This document shows positions 24,281 through 36,240 of a stretch of DNA of 64,000 nucleotides, in pieces. Each line of letters opens with the position of its first letter. Position 1 is the first letter of the stretch. The DNA comes from Tanypteryx hageni (taxonomy: Eukaryota; Arthropoda; Insecta; Odonata; Petaluridae), in assembly GCA_028673005.1 (NCBI GenBank), contig CM054118.1, positions 4,800,410 through 4,864,409 on the forward strand, given 5' to 3'. The notes beneath the pieces were generated by a model, which did not search any database, had not been told where the DNA came from, and saw nothing but the letters and a program-made list of their open reading frames with translations. A program made the translations under genes and the position numbers.

Positions 24281-25164
24281 ATGCTCACCATGCAGATGCA
24301 AGACCCGAAGGTGAAAAGCATAAGTGAGAGCCGAAAACTACAGAGGAGAAACAGGTACACACCGATTATGAAATTAAAAATGAGAGTGTACAGGAAATTA
24401 GATGGGAAGCTATTGTGGGTGGTACCTAAACCAGTTAGATGGAAGGTAGTGCGAGGAAGTCACGATGAAGTGGGTCATTACGGAAAAGAAAAGGCAGTGA
24501 AACATTTGAGAGAATATTATTAGTTCCCAAAGATGACACGGTTTGTGAAGAAATACATCAAAGCAAGCGTGGAATGTGCCTATCACAAAGAGGCAGCAAG
24601 TAGAAAAGAGGGAGAATTGCACAATATACCGAGACTTCCGATTCCGTTCCAGACTATTCACATGGATCATCTAGGGCCATTTCCAGAGAGCTTTAACAGG
24701 AACAAATACATTCTTGCGTGTGTAGATAACTTCACTAAATATGTAATTTTACAGGCAGTAAAAACTGTGGAAACGAAACCAGCGTGTAATTTCTTGGAAG
24801 AAGTGATTAGCATTTTCGGGTCTCCAAACAATTTGATTACTGATCAGGGTACAGTGTTTTCAGCAAAACAATTTGAGAATGTATTAGGGAAAACGGTATA
24901 AGACATATTAAGAATGCAACAGCAGCACCGAGGGCAAATAGTCAAACTGAACGTGTGAATCGAACAATATTAGCTACAGCGACGACTATGACATCCCAAG
25001 AGAATGGGAAAGATTGGGATAAACAACTCAGGGCAATACAATGGGCTTTGAATAGTCTCCCGAATAAAACCCCAAAGAGAACACCCCATGAGCTTGTGTT
25101 TGGCTATCAGCCGAGAAATGCGATTAAAAACAAGCTAATACTAAATGCACCACCATTTGTCTAG
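24281..25164 (+). pseudogene. Ty3-like integrase, broken by stop and frameshift
   Basis: A zinc-binding H-H-C-C module begins with SHDEVGHYGKEKAVKHL, is cut by a stop after REYY, and continues FPKMTRFVKKYI. The first cysteine of the usual C-x-x-C pair is serine (ASVECAYHK). The core follows: IHMDHLGPF (aspartate 45 of the 24533-24901 frame), CVDNFTKYV, LITDQGTVF (aspartate 104, a normal spacing of about 59). After a frameshift near 24900 come NSQTERVNR with the catalytic glutamate, then WDKQLRAIQWALNSLPNKT and TPHELVFGYQP. All three catalytic residues survive, but the frame does not. The integrase would have inserted the element's cDNA; this copy cannot. Confidence 0.85.
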
Positions 25165-25452
25165 CTTGCCTCGTGGTAAACACGGGCCTCATTTTTCCTG
25201 GATTATAAGTATATTAGAAAGAAATTTTATTTCTAATGAATAATATCCATAGGCACTTACCACTTTCTCTTGATTATTTAATTCTTAATATCTTACACAA
25301 TTACGTCAACTGGAATAGTCTTGCTAGAAATCAATACATAAAGGCACTATGCTGTTACAGTTACAGCTTTAAAAGAGAAGTTTGGCTGATATTAAGCCAT
25401 TATTGATCTTTCGATTATAGATCGATATATTCGCTATCGATACTAGAGTATA

Positions 25453-25626
25453 CAAAATTGAACCGATATCGATTTCCGGATTATGGACGTAACAAATCCA
25501 AGTTGACACCAAAGAATACGATATTGATGATGTCAACGCAAAAGTGAACCAATATCGATTTCCTAATAATATACGTATCGATTCGACACCGATACGAGAG
25601 CCTACGATGTAGACAAGGAAAATCGT
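25453..25626. repeat. degenerate tandem repeat rich in atcgat
   Basis: aaaattgaaccgatatcgat at 25453 and aaaagtgaaccaatatcgat at about 25540 begin two diverged units of roughly 87 bases that both end near cgacacc/tgacacc...acgat. The surrounding 25400-25640 is rich in atcgat palindromes. Confidence 0.5.
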
Positions 25627-25639
25627 ATCGATCGACATT

Positions 25640-27744
25640 CGCGTCGATGTGTTTATGCGTATATTTATTCACCTATTACACATAAACGGACCTAAATTTA
25701 TTTCTCTCTTTTTAGCGATGTGAGCGTCGGCAAGGACGATTATGAAACCGCATTGCGAAACAAACGAGTCGTCGACGGCGGCGGCTAACCTAACATCACC
25801 TATCCCGCCGCTTCTCCGACACCGACGCTAAAATCATAATCGCCATTCACCGCGTCGCCCACAATCAAACGGAACATAAATATTCCACGTGATGCCGGAA
25901 ATGCGTTTCCTCGCGCGGCACGCGAACAGATGCTATCGCAAAGCGCAAGAGAGTGAAAGAAAGGAGCGAGTATAATATCACGTCCCGTCGATTGGTTATT
26001 GCAAAACCTTCAAGGCGATTGTATTGATCGTTTTCAATAGTATTAGAAGCGTGCCCGTTGCAGCCAAGCTTGCAATTCATTTGTAGTCTGTATTAACCAA
26101 GTAGTATAAGAGGAAAAAAGCGACCAAAGAATTGACGAGAAATTTGCTGAGGTAGGAAGACTTAATAGTGTGAGAGGAGAGAGAGAAAAAACTGCAAAAT
26201 TGGCAATGAGAAATCCATCACCATACATAAGTATACATATCATTTTGTGTCTCGTATTCTTTAATCGTATTTTATCGGAAAATAACATGATTTCCAGCTT
26301 TATTTTCAAATCTTGATCAACTCTTTCATAGAATAAATTTTTGGTAAGAACGTATATTTTCACTTACTTTCGCTTTGATAAATCAACCAATCTCAAAACT
26401 ATGTATTCCACCATTAAAATGTTGAGCAGTGTAACACGTAAACAATTATTCAACAGAAATGGCGGTGAAATATCGGGAGTTCCATTTTTTATTTTTTATA
26501 TTGTTTATATTAATAGCTTATTGTAAAAAATCGTTGCGGCGTTATTACAGAAGCAGCATTAATCAATGTCATTCAATAAAGAACTTAACTAATGCTTTAC
26601 TGAGAGATACTCGGAAATGACTATGCGATCAAGTTTATTCATCATAAAAAATAATCGGAAGCAAAAATTATTACCGACCAGTCCATGGAGAAACCTATCA
26701 ATTTCCAAGAAGGCGAATTCACAAATATTTCGTTTCAGAAGGGTAGATGTTGCCTTCACTCGAACAATGGCACGGGTGATTGGAATACAACTGTTCTCAG
26801 TTGTCATTATTTCTTGGTTATCACAGTTCGACTGTTCTGCGAGCTGTTTCTCGGTTTAAAAAAAACAGGATAATAAACATTTGGTTGCGCTTAAAATTAC
26901 TACTTCACGAAAGTGATATTTATGAGATAGAAATATACGATCACGTAAGCAAAGGAGGATATATTTTAATATCATTTTTCCGTAACTTAATCACGTCAAA
27001 GATTCAATTTCTCTAGTAAAAATCCGTGCGAGAAATGGCCACGTAATGGAAAAACTTTATTCGTTCGATATTATTAATCCGAAGGCGGCGCAATTTAGGT
27101 TGATCTAGGAGCGATATATTATCACGAAAATTTCGAGCAAAACAAAACCGATTTGACTCACGTGAGTGTGGAATGTCGTCTAGGTTTCCCAGTGAAGCCT
27201 ATATGAAATAAATCCCGACCGTGTAGAACGCAGTCTTCGTTAAACACGAATGCGTGAGGATCGCGCAATTCCTCGATATAAAACGGAGAGAGACTTGTTA
27301 GGTCGTGCATCGTCCGTTTGCAGTCGTGCGAGATATCGAATGGAACTTCGCCGAGGGAAAGTTATCGAAGGTTTTAAATTAAGCGAAATTACACAACGCC
27401 AAATAGAACTCGATTCGCATTCAATATCGATAAAAATAAACATTATGATTGCCACAGCGCTTAAAAATATCCGCGGTTTCTAAAAACGTTAGGAGGTGAA
27501 ATTAAGGTGTTTAAATGCGGTGAAAGTACTGTTAAGTAGTTTTCGCCCATATTATTCTGTTTATCTTCGGGATGCTTGAATGCGAGAAATTATACAAGAC
27601 GCATTCATTGTCAATGACGAATAAAGTAACACATAAGCGGAATATAACTCTTGCTTAATCTCTCTTTCTACTAATGAACAATTTGGGCAGAAATAACTAC
27701 GGAGCTCACTTTGTGAGCTGAAATCAAATTGAAAAAATAGTACT
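25640..27744. other. unassigned sequence
   Basis: Bases 25700-25870 are CpG-rich with a loose inverted arrangement (agcgtcggc...gacgattatga against cataatcgcc and gcgtcggtgtcgg read inverted). The rest is AT-rich with short frames on both strands and no recognised domain. Confidence 0.35.
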
Positions 27745-27915
27745 CTTCTCCAATAGCCACAAAAAGGTTGGAAAAACCATATGGAAACTTTGGCTGCAAA
27801 GCAGCCGCCATCGCAATCGTTTCGCTGATCCACCGTCTAAAGTCGAAGAATGGCCAATGTTTACGGCTGCTTAGTAGTAGTGGAAATGCGCATCTGGTTT
27901 TTCCCAAAAAGTGGA
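27745..27915. repeat. decayed foldback family E copy
   Basis: Left side tccaatagccacaaaaaggt, aaaaaccatatgg and ggctgcaaagcagcc. Right side ggctgcttagtagtagtgga and aaatgcgcatctggttttt. These are the family E words in inverted orientation, heavily mutated. The left hairpin ggctgc/gcagcc is still intact. Confidence 0.5.
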
Positions 27916-29499
27916 GTCGTTAAATTTGAAATGTAATAATCGCATAATCGATGCTCGTAAAACAGAAATGTTGGTATACGTCACTTTCCTCATCCGAGGT
28001 GATTCAGAAGGTTTAGAATTTGACTTGAATTTTCCAGCGAGAAAGAATGAAAGAATTCATTTCATTTTTTAAATATATGCGCAATATGAATGAACCACGT
28101 GGCATTTTTGTTTAGTCGTCGAAAGGTTTTTTTAGTTAATATATGTAAATATGACATTTCGTAATATTCTTCCCAACCGTTCATTTCCTACCCAAAGACG
28201 ACAGTCAACAGATAGAGGGAACTAAAAAATCACTCTTTCGGACTCACGAACTCTAAAACATGCATACTTATCAAAATATGGAAGTCAAATTTTTTTCACG
28301 GCCATAATGCTCTATTTGAGGATTTAAAAACAAAATAGAGGGGCGGCGTAAAGTGAGGCATAAGAAAAATCAAATACTACGCCACGCTTATGAATTTCCA
28401 AATCAAATATTCGCTGCTGAGTCTATGAAAGAAATTGATCCTCGAAATTTGTCGAAAACATAAACAAAAGAGTAGCAATAGGGAAGAGACAACGGTCCGA
28501 GGTCAAATACGTTTGACTCTTGGAATGAAAAAAGGCGATACATCAACGTTCAGTTCCAAACGACGCGACACTTTACGTTAAAGGATAATCACTCCTCCAG
28601 AATATCTCTCAAAGGTCTCTGCGACGGAACGTCGGGTGGCGTCCATTGATGTCGTCGGCGCTTGACGCGGAAGCAATTGATGCTCGGTTGACCGGAGCTC
28701 GGGGGAGTTGATGTTCGAAATGGGGCAACGACGGACAAAGCGCTCATATGATTCGGGGCCTTAGGGACACAACACATTTTGGCCCAGACGGCGATTCGCG
28801 TCGGTACGTTGGTTAGTCGGCGGTTGTGGAGGGAAACGGAGGTAAAAGTGAGGGAGGAGGTGGGAAGGGTAGAGAGATGAAAAACCGATATGTAACATCA
28901 AGCAAAATTATCAATAGAAAGCGGAGAAATTGAAACTGGAATCATCGAAATTTTTCCATACTTAATTATTTTTCGCTGAAACGCGGAAAAAAATAACGCT
29001 CCGCGCGGTATGCAAAATATTAAAGTCATATGCAAAAAGTTCGAAATAATGAATATCTTGGAACAAAGTTTGGGCGATTTAGGATTATGCGTCGCCTCGG
29101 AAGTTAGGCCCAATGTATGCGCGAATTGGTACACTTTCAAAATCGACTAATTTAATCGCAATAGTTATGAAATACTAAAATTTTGTAAAATTATACACGG
29201 GTAAGCTATTTTGTGAAAGGCGTATTCTGAATTTGAAAATATACAATAGGGGAAAATGTAACTTAAATACAAATACCAAAACACAATGGCATAGTGTTGA
29301 TTTCGTTTCCCGCAGTTACGTCTGAGGCAATAGTAGCTTAAGACCGATAATTTTCTTACCCGAACCAAATTTAAAAAATAAAAAACTAGAAGTGGAGATG
29401 TTCGACTGGCAGTAGACATCATTTAAATGCTTCAATCGGCTATATTTTATCAGCAAAACAGAATGAGAACGCTCCTCTTCTTGGCGCCAAATTATATAC
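27916..29499. other. unassigned sequence
   Basis: No recognised gene or repeat. Bases 28560-28870 are CpG-rich; the minus-strand frame at 28589-28777 there has no recognised domain. Confidence 0.35.
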
Positions 29500-29890
29500 A
29501 TAATATCCTTATTCTGTACGTTGGTCTGTCCGTCCGTTGGTCCGCCGGAACGCTCTATAGAAATCCTCAAAAGAGAACACTTAAAAATACCTTTTTTTAC
29601 TTGCAGGCTTTTTCTTATGCAAAATTAAATTAGAAGTAATTGACCTACGATCTTCGGACCTGGACCATTTTAAAGAAAAATAAACATAAGATTCTTATTC
29701 TTATCGTCGACTTTTGCCTTCGGTTCGAAATCGCTCAAGTTATGCGTTTAGATCTCGTTTTTGGAAAATTTTAAGCTTTTTAAAGATAGGTTGTCTTGCC
29801 GACCGTGTCATTGTTAAACCTCGAGATTGTATTGTCGTCCTTATACTATATGCGTAAGGAAAGTGTGTTTTGAATGCTTTAGTACGACAG
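29500..29890 (+). repeat. dispersed repeat family B/D, copy (plus strand)
   Basis: Shares gtaattgacctacgatc, ttttaaagaaaaataaac, cttatcgtcgacttttgcc, ggttcgaaatcgctc, gttaaacctcgagatt and cttatactatatgcgtaa, in order, with the inverse of 43640-44000 and with 51690-51945. Preceded by the gtccgtccgttgg word common to the family. Non-coding. Confidence 0.65.
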
Positions 29891-32800
29891 ATAGAAGGCG
29901 CCCGAATTATTTATAATTAAAATCGTGGTTTGCATTATTTTTTTAGTTAACTTCTTATTGAAATTTTTTGTAATTAACTATTTTTATAGTTATTTTCATA
30001 GTTTTTCTGCAATGCATTTATAATTTACCCGAGTTATAAATTCGCATCGCATATATGAATCACGCAAAAAGCCATTCCTTGACATGCAGAGCTTTTTCGT
30101 TTACATTTTAAAATATTTCAAGGGTGAAGTACTTAACTTACATTAGTTATGCGAAGAGAAAAATTTTAATCTCATTCGTATATCTCCAAAAATTACGTTT
30201 TAATACGATTTTTCACGTTTTCACGGATTTTATTTATATTGGGCCACTGCTGTCCCAATTGTTGAATTCTATTCTTGGCCTCATAAAAGTGCAACAATTT
30301 AGTGCTTTAACACGGGTCAGACTTTTATCCAACGATTTAACTTATTTACTGAATGTATTAAGTAATTGGAAGGAGGAAGGAAAAGAGAATGAGAATGAGC
30401 AGAAACTGAGAAAGAGGAAGAGGACGTAGCATTTGTATAGGATTAAAAGGAGCTGCAGTACAAAAATATCAATAATAATTATAAAAAATGTTATACTATT
30501 GAATCATGCGCCATTGCCAAATGGTGGGAATTCATAAAACTAAATATGGGTCACGTAATTTTCAATGGATTTCTTTAACTGATAATACAGCAAATATTTC
30601 GAACCGAATTTAAAATAGGAGTGAAAAAATAACATTTTATGACTTTTATTTAATTTTTTTAAATAATGTGATTTGTCTGGAAATTTTTCAAAACTAATAT
30701 AGTTAAAAGAAAAGTGCGATCTTAAAATATAGTTAAAACTCATTGCAGTTCATGTAAGTATTTAGTTAATAGTAAGTTACAACACAATTTACCTTTGATG
30801 TAAATTTACTGTTCGTTCACATTTTATCCTGTATTTTACGAGTTAATAAGAGTAAAATAATTCATCTATTAAGTTAAATTCAATGCGTTTTAAATAACTT
30901 ATAATTTGCTCAAATATTTCAAGCAAATTTCAGCTACTTCTTTACGCATTATATCTTATTATTTCGATTGTCCTCTTATTTTCAGCAAATATTTGGACAA
31001 TCATTTGGCCTCTCTGCTAATAATTACTTTTAAAATGTAATCTAAACAAAGATAACTTTCAAAAACACTGATTTGATTGTGCATGAAAGCCAAACCAGAT
31101 CATAGCATATCTTACTGATTTTTCATATCGAAATCAAATATATTTGGAATACTTTTATGATAATCCCGTCATATTTGACGGGCAATTACGCCAGTTATTT
31201 ATATAACTGACGCTTCCTTTCGCCAAAATTCCCATTTAAAATCAGCAAACTCGTTCGAAACGTGTCACGGTTAGGGAATAAACAAGAAGATAAGAAGGAA
31301 TAACGGGTGTGGGAGAGTCTAAAATTTCGCGAACTATAATTAAACCGTTTTGCATGCATTCTGTTTCGACACGAAACGTTTCGTCGTTTTATATATAGCG
31401 GCCCTCCAAATTGATTTCCCATTTACGAGAGCTTTACATGGTGAGCAAACTCCAGCGATCCGTGACGTCTCAAGACCTTAACGATACACGCATATCGCTC
31501 TCTCCGACCAGCCTTGGGTGGCCCGATACACTGATGTTTCTCTCTTTCCAGCCTTCGAATTTGTTTTGATGGAGGAGCATTTATTTTCAACGTCGACAGT
31601 AAATTCTGAAGTGATATTTATGACCGTCCCTGAATAAGTGAGCGCGAACGAGCTTTGCGACTGAACCTGAAATGTTTCACCAGGAAACGGTAAAATAATG
31701 CAAGTAACAAGTAAAAGTCGACGATAGTTGAGTTACCGCTGAAGACGGCTATATTGCAGATGAAATTTGCGTCGAGTTTATTCAACCTTTCAACCCAAAT
31801 TCTATGACATATCTATACCATTTATTCGATACAAGAGATAACCTAAGTTTGATGGATCTATTTTGAATAAGATTTTCATCTCCTAACAGTAATATTGATT
31901 TATAGGTAAGTCCCCGGATGGGGACTTACCTATAAATCCTTCATTCTATTTTTGTTATTCCTTTTTGAATTCGCTACATATTTTTTGTTGTTTGTTCTTA
32001 TATTATTTATTACTATTTAGATATTTCATAGTAAAATGGCCTTGGTGTGCCGTATGTAAAGTATTAGAATACATAAATGAATTAATCAAGAAACCGAGAT
32101 TTTTATTTTCCTAGCGTAAATTCGTCCTTTTCTTATTGATTAGACTATGGAGAACACCTATAAGTCAAAGAGGAAACAAGTTTTATTAGATTACAATAAT
32201 ATGAAGAAATTTGTTTAAAATTGAAGTTGCCTACGAAGCAGTAGAATACAAGTGAATAATTAATGAGAGTTAAATATGAAAATATTTCAAAGAACTTCTA
32301 TACCTGTATAACACATTCCGCCTGTGAGATACACTCGTTGCACTGTGACGATGGAAAATTCTTTTCCGAAGGAGGAATTAATGTTTTAGATACGAAATCA
32401 TATTTTATTTTTAGAGGGCGAGTAATCTTTTTGTCGAATAAGTTTTGGAAGATACAGATAAAAATAGTTCGATGTTGATATCCCTCATCTAATATTCGAT
32501 AAACCATGCGAAAGATATGATATATTCGCTCAATTATTTGTAATATAAGAATTAATTGAACCCTAAAAGTTACTTCAAACAACGAGACAACTTCTTATTG
32601 ACGCCGTCTTTCGACAAATACAGAAACTGCACTTTGTATATGTCACGCACAAAAAATTTATTACTGACTATTATGGTCATTAATATCATTCGTCTCTAAA
32701 AAGATAAGAATATATTTCCGTACATAATATTGGAACCAAAAAAATAAGTCAAACTATTGAAAAAATCTACATCGACCAAGAAGGGAACCACATAAACAAT

Positions 32801-33479
32801 TTCCAAAACGACAAACATTCATAATCGAAGGAAAGATGAAATTCAAATCAATGACTCAATTTTCCGCGAAAATCTCATTGACGTATTCTAGTTAGACAAG
32901 AAATATCCTCCAACCGAAAACGCATGCTGGCGCATTAACTCTTCGAGCCGTAAATTCTTTTATCTCTGTTACAATTCCATCTCTGCTTTGGTAACCAATG
33001 GGGACGTTCTAACCTTGGATCGGAGAACGAGAGATTAATAAAGGGGAGGGAAGGATGACAAAGAGACAGAGAGAAAAGCTATCCTCTCCTTCGCCTAAAA
33101 AACCACCTACTCACGCAATCACACCATCCGACCGTGCACCAGGAACCCCTAAGCAGAGACGGAATACTCGCGGACATATAATATGCATTTTTTAAATCGC
33201 TCGAACCCCTCCGTAAAAACGAATAAAACGAGACGGGACATTAAAAGTGGATCACACGAAACCCTTAAAGGTTCTGATGGTCAGATAAAGCCAGATAAAA
33301 ACGGATTCGCGTGCATCGGAGCGAAGGCATAAACAGGTCGACCACAATTCGGACGAGAAATTAACCGCGATAGGGGCATGATAGAAGTGTGGATGGAGAG
33401 GGAAAGAGATAAAAAGGTCGGACGGAGAATAAGAAGCTCCTCAAAAAGATAAAAAGGATTTTTTCCTAAGGTAAGGAGA
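29891..33479. other. unassigned; contains a perfect 19-bp hairpin
   Basis: Strongly AT-rich from 29900 to 31200, no gene recognised. A segment accgctgaagacggctatat near 31735 resembles a decayed family E core. Frames at 30124-30429 and 32298-32582 have no known domain. Confidence 0.35.
31897..31938. repeat. perfect inverted repeat, 19-base arms, 4-base loop
   Basis: Arm gatttataggtaagtcccc (31897-31915), loop ggat, and exact inverse arm (31920-31938). The left arm contains AG|GTAAGT, a consensus 5' splice site. No poly-T follows, so a simple terminator role is not indicated. Confidence 0.95.
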
Positions 33480-36240
33480 GTGTAGAGATATGAGGTTGGT
33501 TGGATGGTGGTCCTACTCCATGTGGCTTTTGATGCAAACGTGTTTCGCCAGCCCTTTCACAGACTTACCTGGAGGGATAACCCGCGGCAGCTGGCAGGCA
33601 GGAGGTTTCCTGGGCCTTCCCTTTCCACCTTTCTCCCCCTTTCTCTCTCTCCCTTCGGACTGGTCAGTGCCGCGCCGTGATGCAGGACGAGATGTAGCGG
33701 CCGAAGCGGTGCGATGGAGTAATAAAATCTTCTCCCCCACTCCTTTTGTTTCGGTTCCTCCTCTCCCCTCCCCCTGAAAATAACCGCACTCCCTCCCCTT
33801 CTTCTATCAGTCCACACCTTCCTCCCTCTATCTCTCTGATAACTTCCCACGTCGAAAAATTTTCTATTTTCGTCAAGTCTCTTCACTTCTTCCACGATCA
33901 CTTGCCCGATTTATTCCAACGAAAGCGCTGCCACCTGGCGGTATCGAGGAATTTCAGACGAGAGAAATACTTGCCTTCCTCCTCCTACCTTTATTCTTCT
34001 CGCAATCCTCTCTTTTGTTTTTTTATTGTTTGTCGGTTCCGCCCAGAAGTGGGAGCGATCTTTCTTTACCCCTCACGTGGTTCTTGGATCGCTCTCCCTC
34101 TCCGCCTCTCTTCACTTCCTTTTCTTTTATAAATCCCACGCACCTTCCCTCGGTACATAAGACTCGTCGGCTCCCGTATGACTACCGAAAAGTTCCCGTA
34201 GATGGCGCACGAAGCGGCGGTGTTGTGAGACTCGGAGGTGAAGCAGTCCCATTGCCTCCCTCGAATTCATCAAGCCGATGTTCTTTTTTCCCTTTCCTAA
34301 CTCGTCTCCTCCTCGCACGCTATCTCCCTCCCTCCCTAATACCCTCTCCTCACTCCCTCCACGAACGCTTACGGTCCCTGGGTCCTCTTTTTTCTATCTT
34401 TTTGTGTATATACAACACGACCTCTTACACACACACTCACACACACTCTCTCTCTCTCTTCCCCGTTCTCTCCACTCCTTTCTCTTTTTGTTCTTTTCTT
34501 ATCCTCGTCCGGCAAGAGAGCGATTTCTCTCGATTCTGTCCCTTCTTATTTTTCCCCCGCTCGATCTTCTTTTGTTTTTCTCCTCTTCGCCTATCGTTTT
34601 TCGCCGCTCTTTTAGTTTTGTTTTTTCCTCTTACTCTTCGGGAGAAAAAAACCGCTCCTAAGAGTGAGAGAGGCCGCGACTCGATAAAATAATAACAAAA
34701 GAAAGGAGAAAAGTAAAGAAAAAGACTATCGGCTTCTCTGTTTCTCCTTCCCAGACAACAGCGGTCGTGCCTTTTTTTCTTCCGCGAAAAGGTGGATCCC
34801 AACGTTACAAAAGCGCGCGGAAGGCAAAAAAATAAAATAAACTAGGAAGAATAAGTAGGTAGAAAGATCACTTTTTCTCCTGCCAAAGAGTAGGAGAATA
34901 AAACGAAAGAAAGACGGGCTCTGTCGCCAACTCACCGTGTCTCTCCCTATATCTATCTATCTCTGTCTATCTCACACGCACAATGCACACAAGAAGCGTC
35001 GACTGCAGCGCGGTGTCTCGACTTTTCAACGCACCCAACTTAAGCTGGCGAGTATAGTGTAACCCAAACCAGCGACTATAGGTAGAATAAGTTCGAAACA
35101 TGTGACGGCAGAAAAAATAAGCGTCAAAAACTCGATGTTTATGTCTCTATTCATTTCTTCAGAATAGCCGATCAAGTACACCAAACCAAAATTAACGTAG
35201 ATTACGAAAACGGTCAAATATTGGAATTCCCCATACGCGTTTCTTGGCGTATAGCCTTCCTCTCGCCGCACGCACGTGGATTCACGCTTTGTCGTGCCGC
35301 GCGTGTCCGTCTCGCTCGCGGGCCGAAAACCTTATATTTCTCTCGTCTCGGGACGTTAAACTCTTTATAAGACACTCCAAAAGACGGGAGAAGAGAGGAC
35401 AAAAAGGAACGAAAAGTTTGTCGTTTTTCCACCGAAAACTCGTAAGATCAGGTCCTCCCCCCTTGGGGCACGAGCCTTAAAGACGTCCGCCTAAAAGGTT
35501 TGCGCGGCGGCGGCGTAGGTTTCGCTGAGGACAACAGCCTCTCTTCCACTGGGACGAACTTGGAAAGAGCCTTCCTCCACTCTCCTGCTTGCGGGCGCAA
35601 ATGTTTTCGCGGCTTGGGCGAAAATAATGCGAGGATATAAAGTAAACGAAAGACTCCTCCCGACGTTCCAGCGGGGGTCAAGATAGTACGAAACAAAAAC
35701 CAACGGGAAAGAAAAAAGAATTGGAAAAAACTTCCTCAAAAAGTATTTTTTTCCCTTTTTCTGCCTCCTGTCCCGACGAGCAGGCCGTTTTTTCCCCGAA
35801 ACAAATCAACAACCAAAAGAACAGGTCACACGTAAAAACAACACACACACGCGATCGGAGGAAAAATGTACTTTTGAATACTTTTTACGCCGGACGTGAA
35901 ACTTTTCCGCGTCGCCACGATAAAAAAATGAAGGGTGACGAACGAACGTTGAGTTGACGGCGAAAGCGTAGCGGAATGTCTCCGGGAGTTCCATACAAAG
36001 ATAAACGACACGTAAAAATTAGGTATCTCTCGCGCGAGACTTGCGGGAGAACGGAACGAACCTCCCTCACCCGCGTCCGTCGCCCTAATGACGTTGAGAT
36101 CCGGCCGACTTGGCCAGACGCCGACGGGCGGGCGCAACCGACGATCTCGCTCACTCGCGCGGCGGGCCTTTAGTACGCTATCTCGCCGACGGCGGCGCCG
36201 CAGTCCTCGCACGACTCAAAGGAGCGTTGCGCCAGCAATC
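33480..36240. other. CpG-rich region, no gene assigned
   Basis: Composition shifts from AT-rich to alternating pyrimidine-rich (33600-34650) and CpG-rich (35230-36240) sequence. Several frames open on both strands (for example 34015-34692 plus, 35826-36212 minus), but overlapping opposite frames and low-complexity content make none convincing. Bases 33490-33777 encode a start that looks like a signal peptide (MRLVGWWSYSMWLLMQTCFA), probably by chance. A tttataaga word at about 35363 is TATA-like. This is the best candidate in the window for a promoter or 5' exon of a host gene. Confidence 0.3.

Larger units (their letters stand above)
23620..25170 (+). mobile_element. Ty3-like LTR retrotransposon remnant (pol 3' half)
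   Basis: In order it holds the end of reverse transcriptase, RNase H, the zinc-binding domain and the integrase core, spread over at least three frames with stop codons. Protease, most of reverse transcriptase, gag and both LTRs are missing or unrecognised. The 5' side abuts a piggyBac fragment with no clear border. The domain order (RNase H before integrase) is that of Ty3-type, not Copia-type, elements. Confidence 0.8.

Noticed and set aside
33490..33777. Frame starting with a signal-peptide-like hydrophobic stretch
   Set aside because: Only 95 codons, continues into low-complexity Pro/Ser sequence, with overlapping frames on the other strand; no family recognised.
34015..34692. 225-codon frame rich in Ser/Phe/Leu
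   Set aside because: Lies in pyrimidine-rich sequence with another frame open in parallel; composition explains it.
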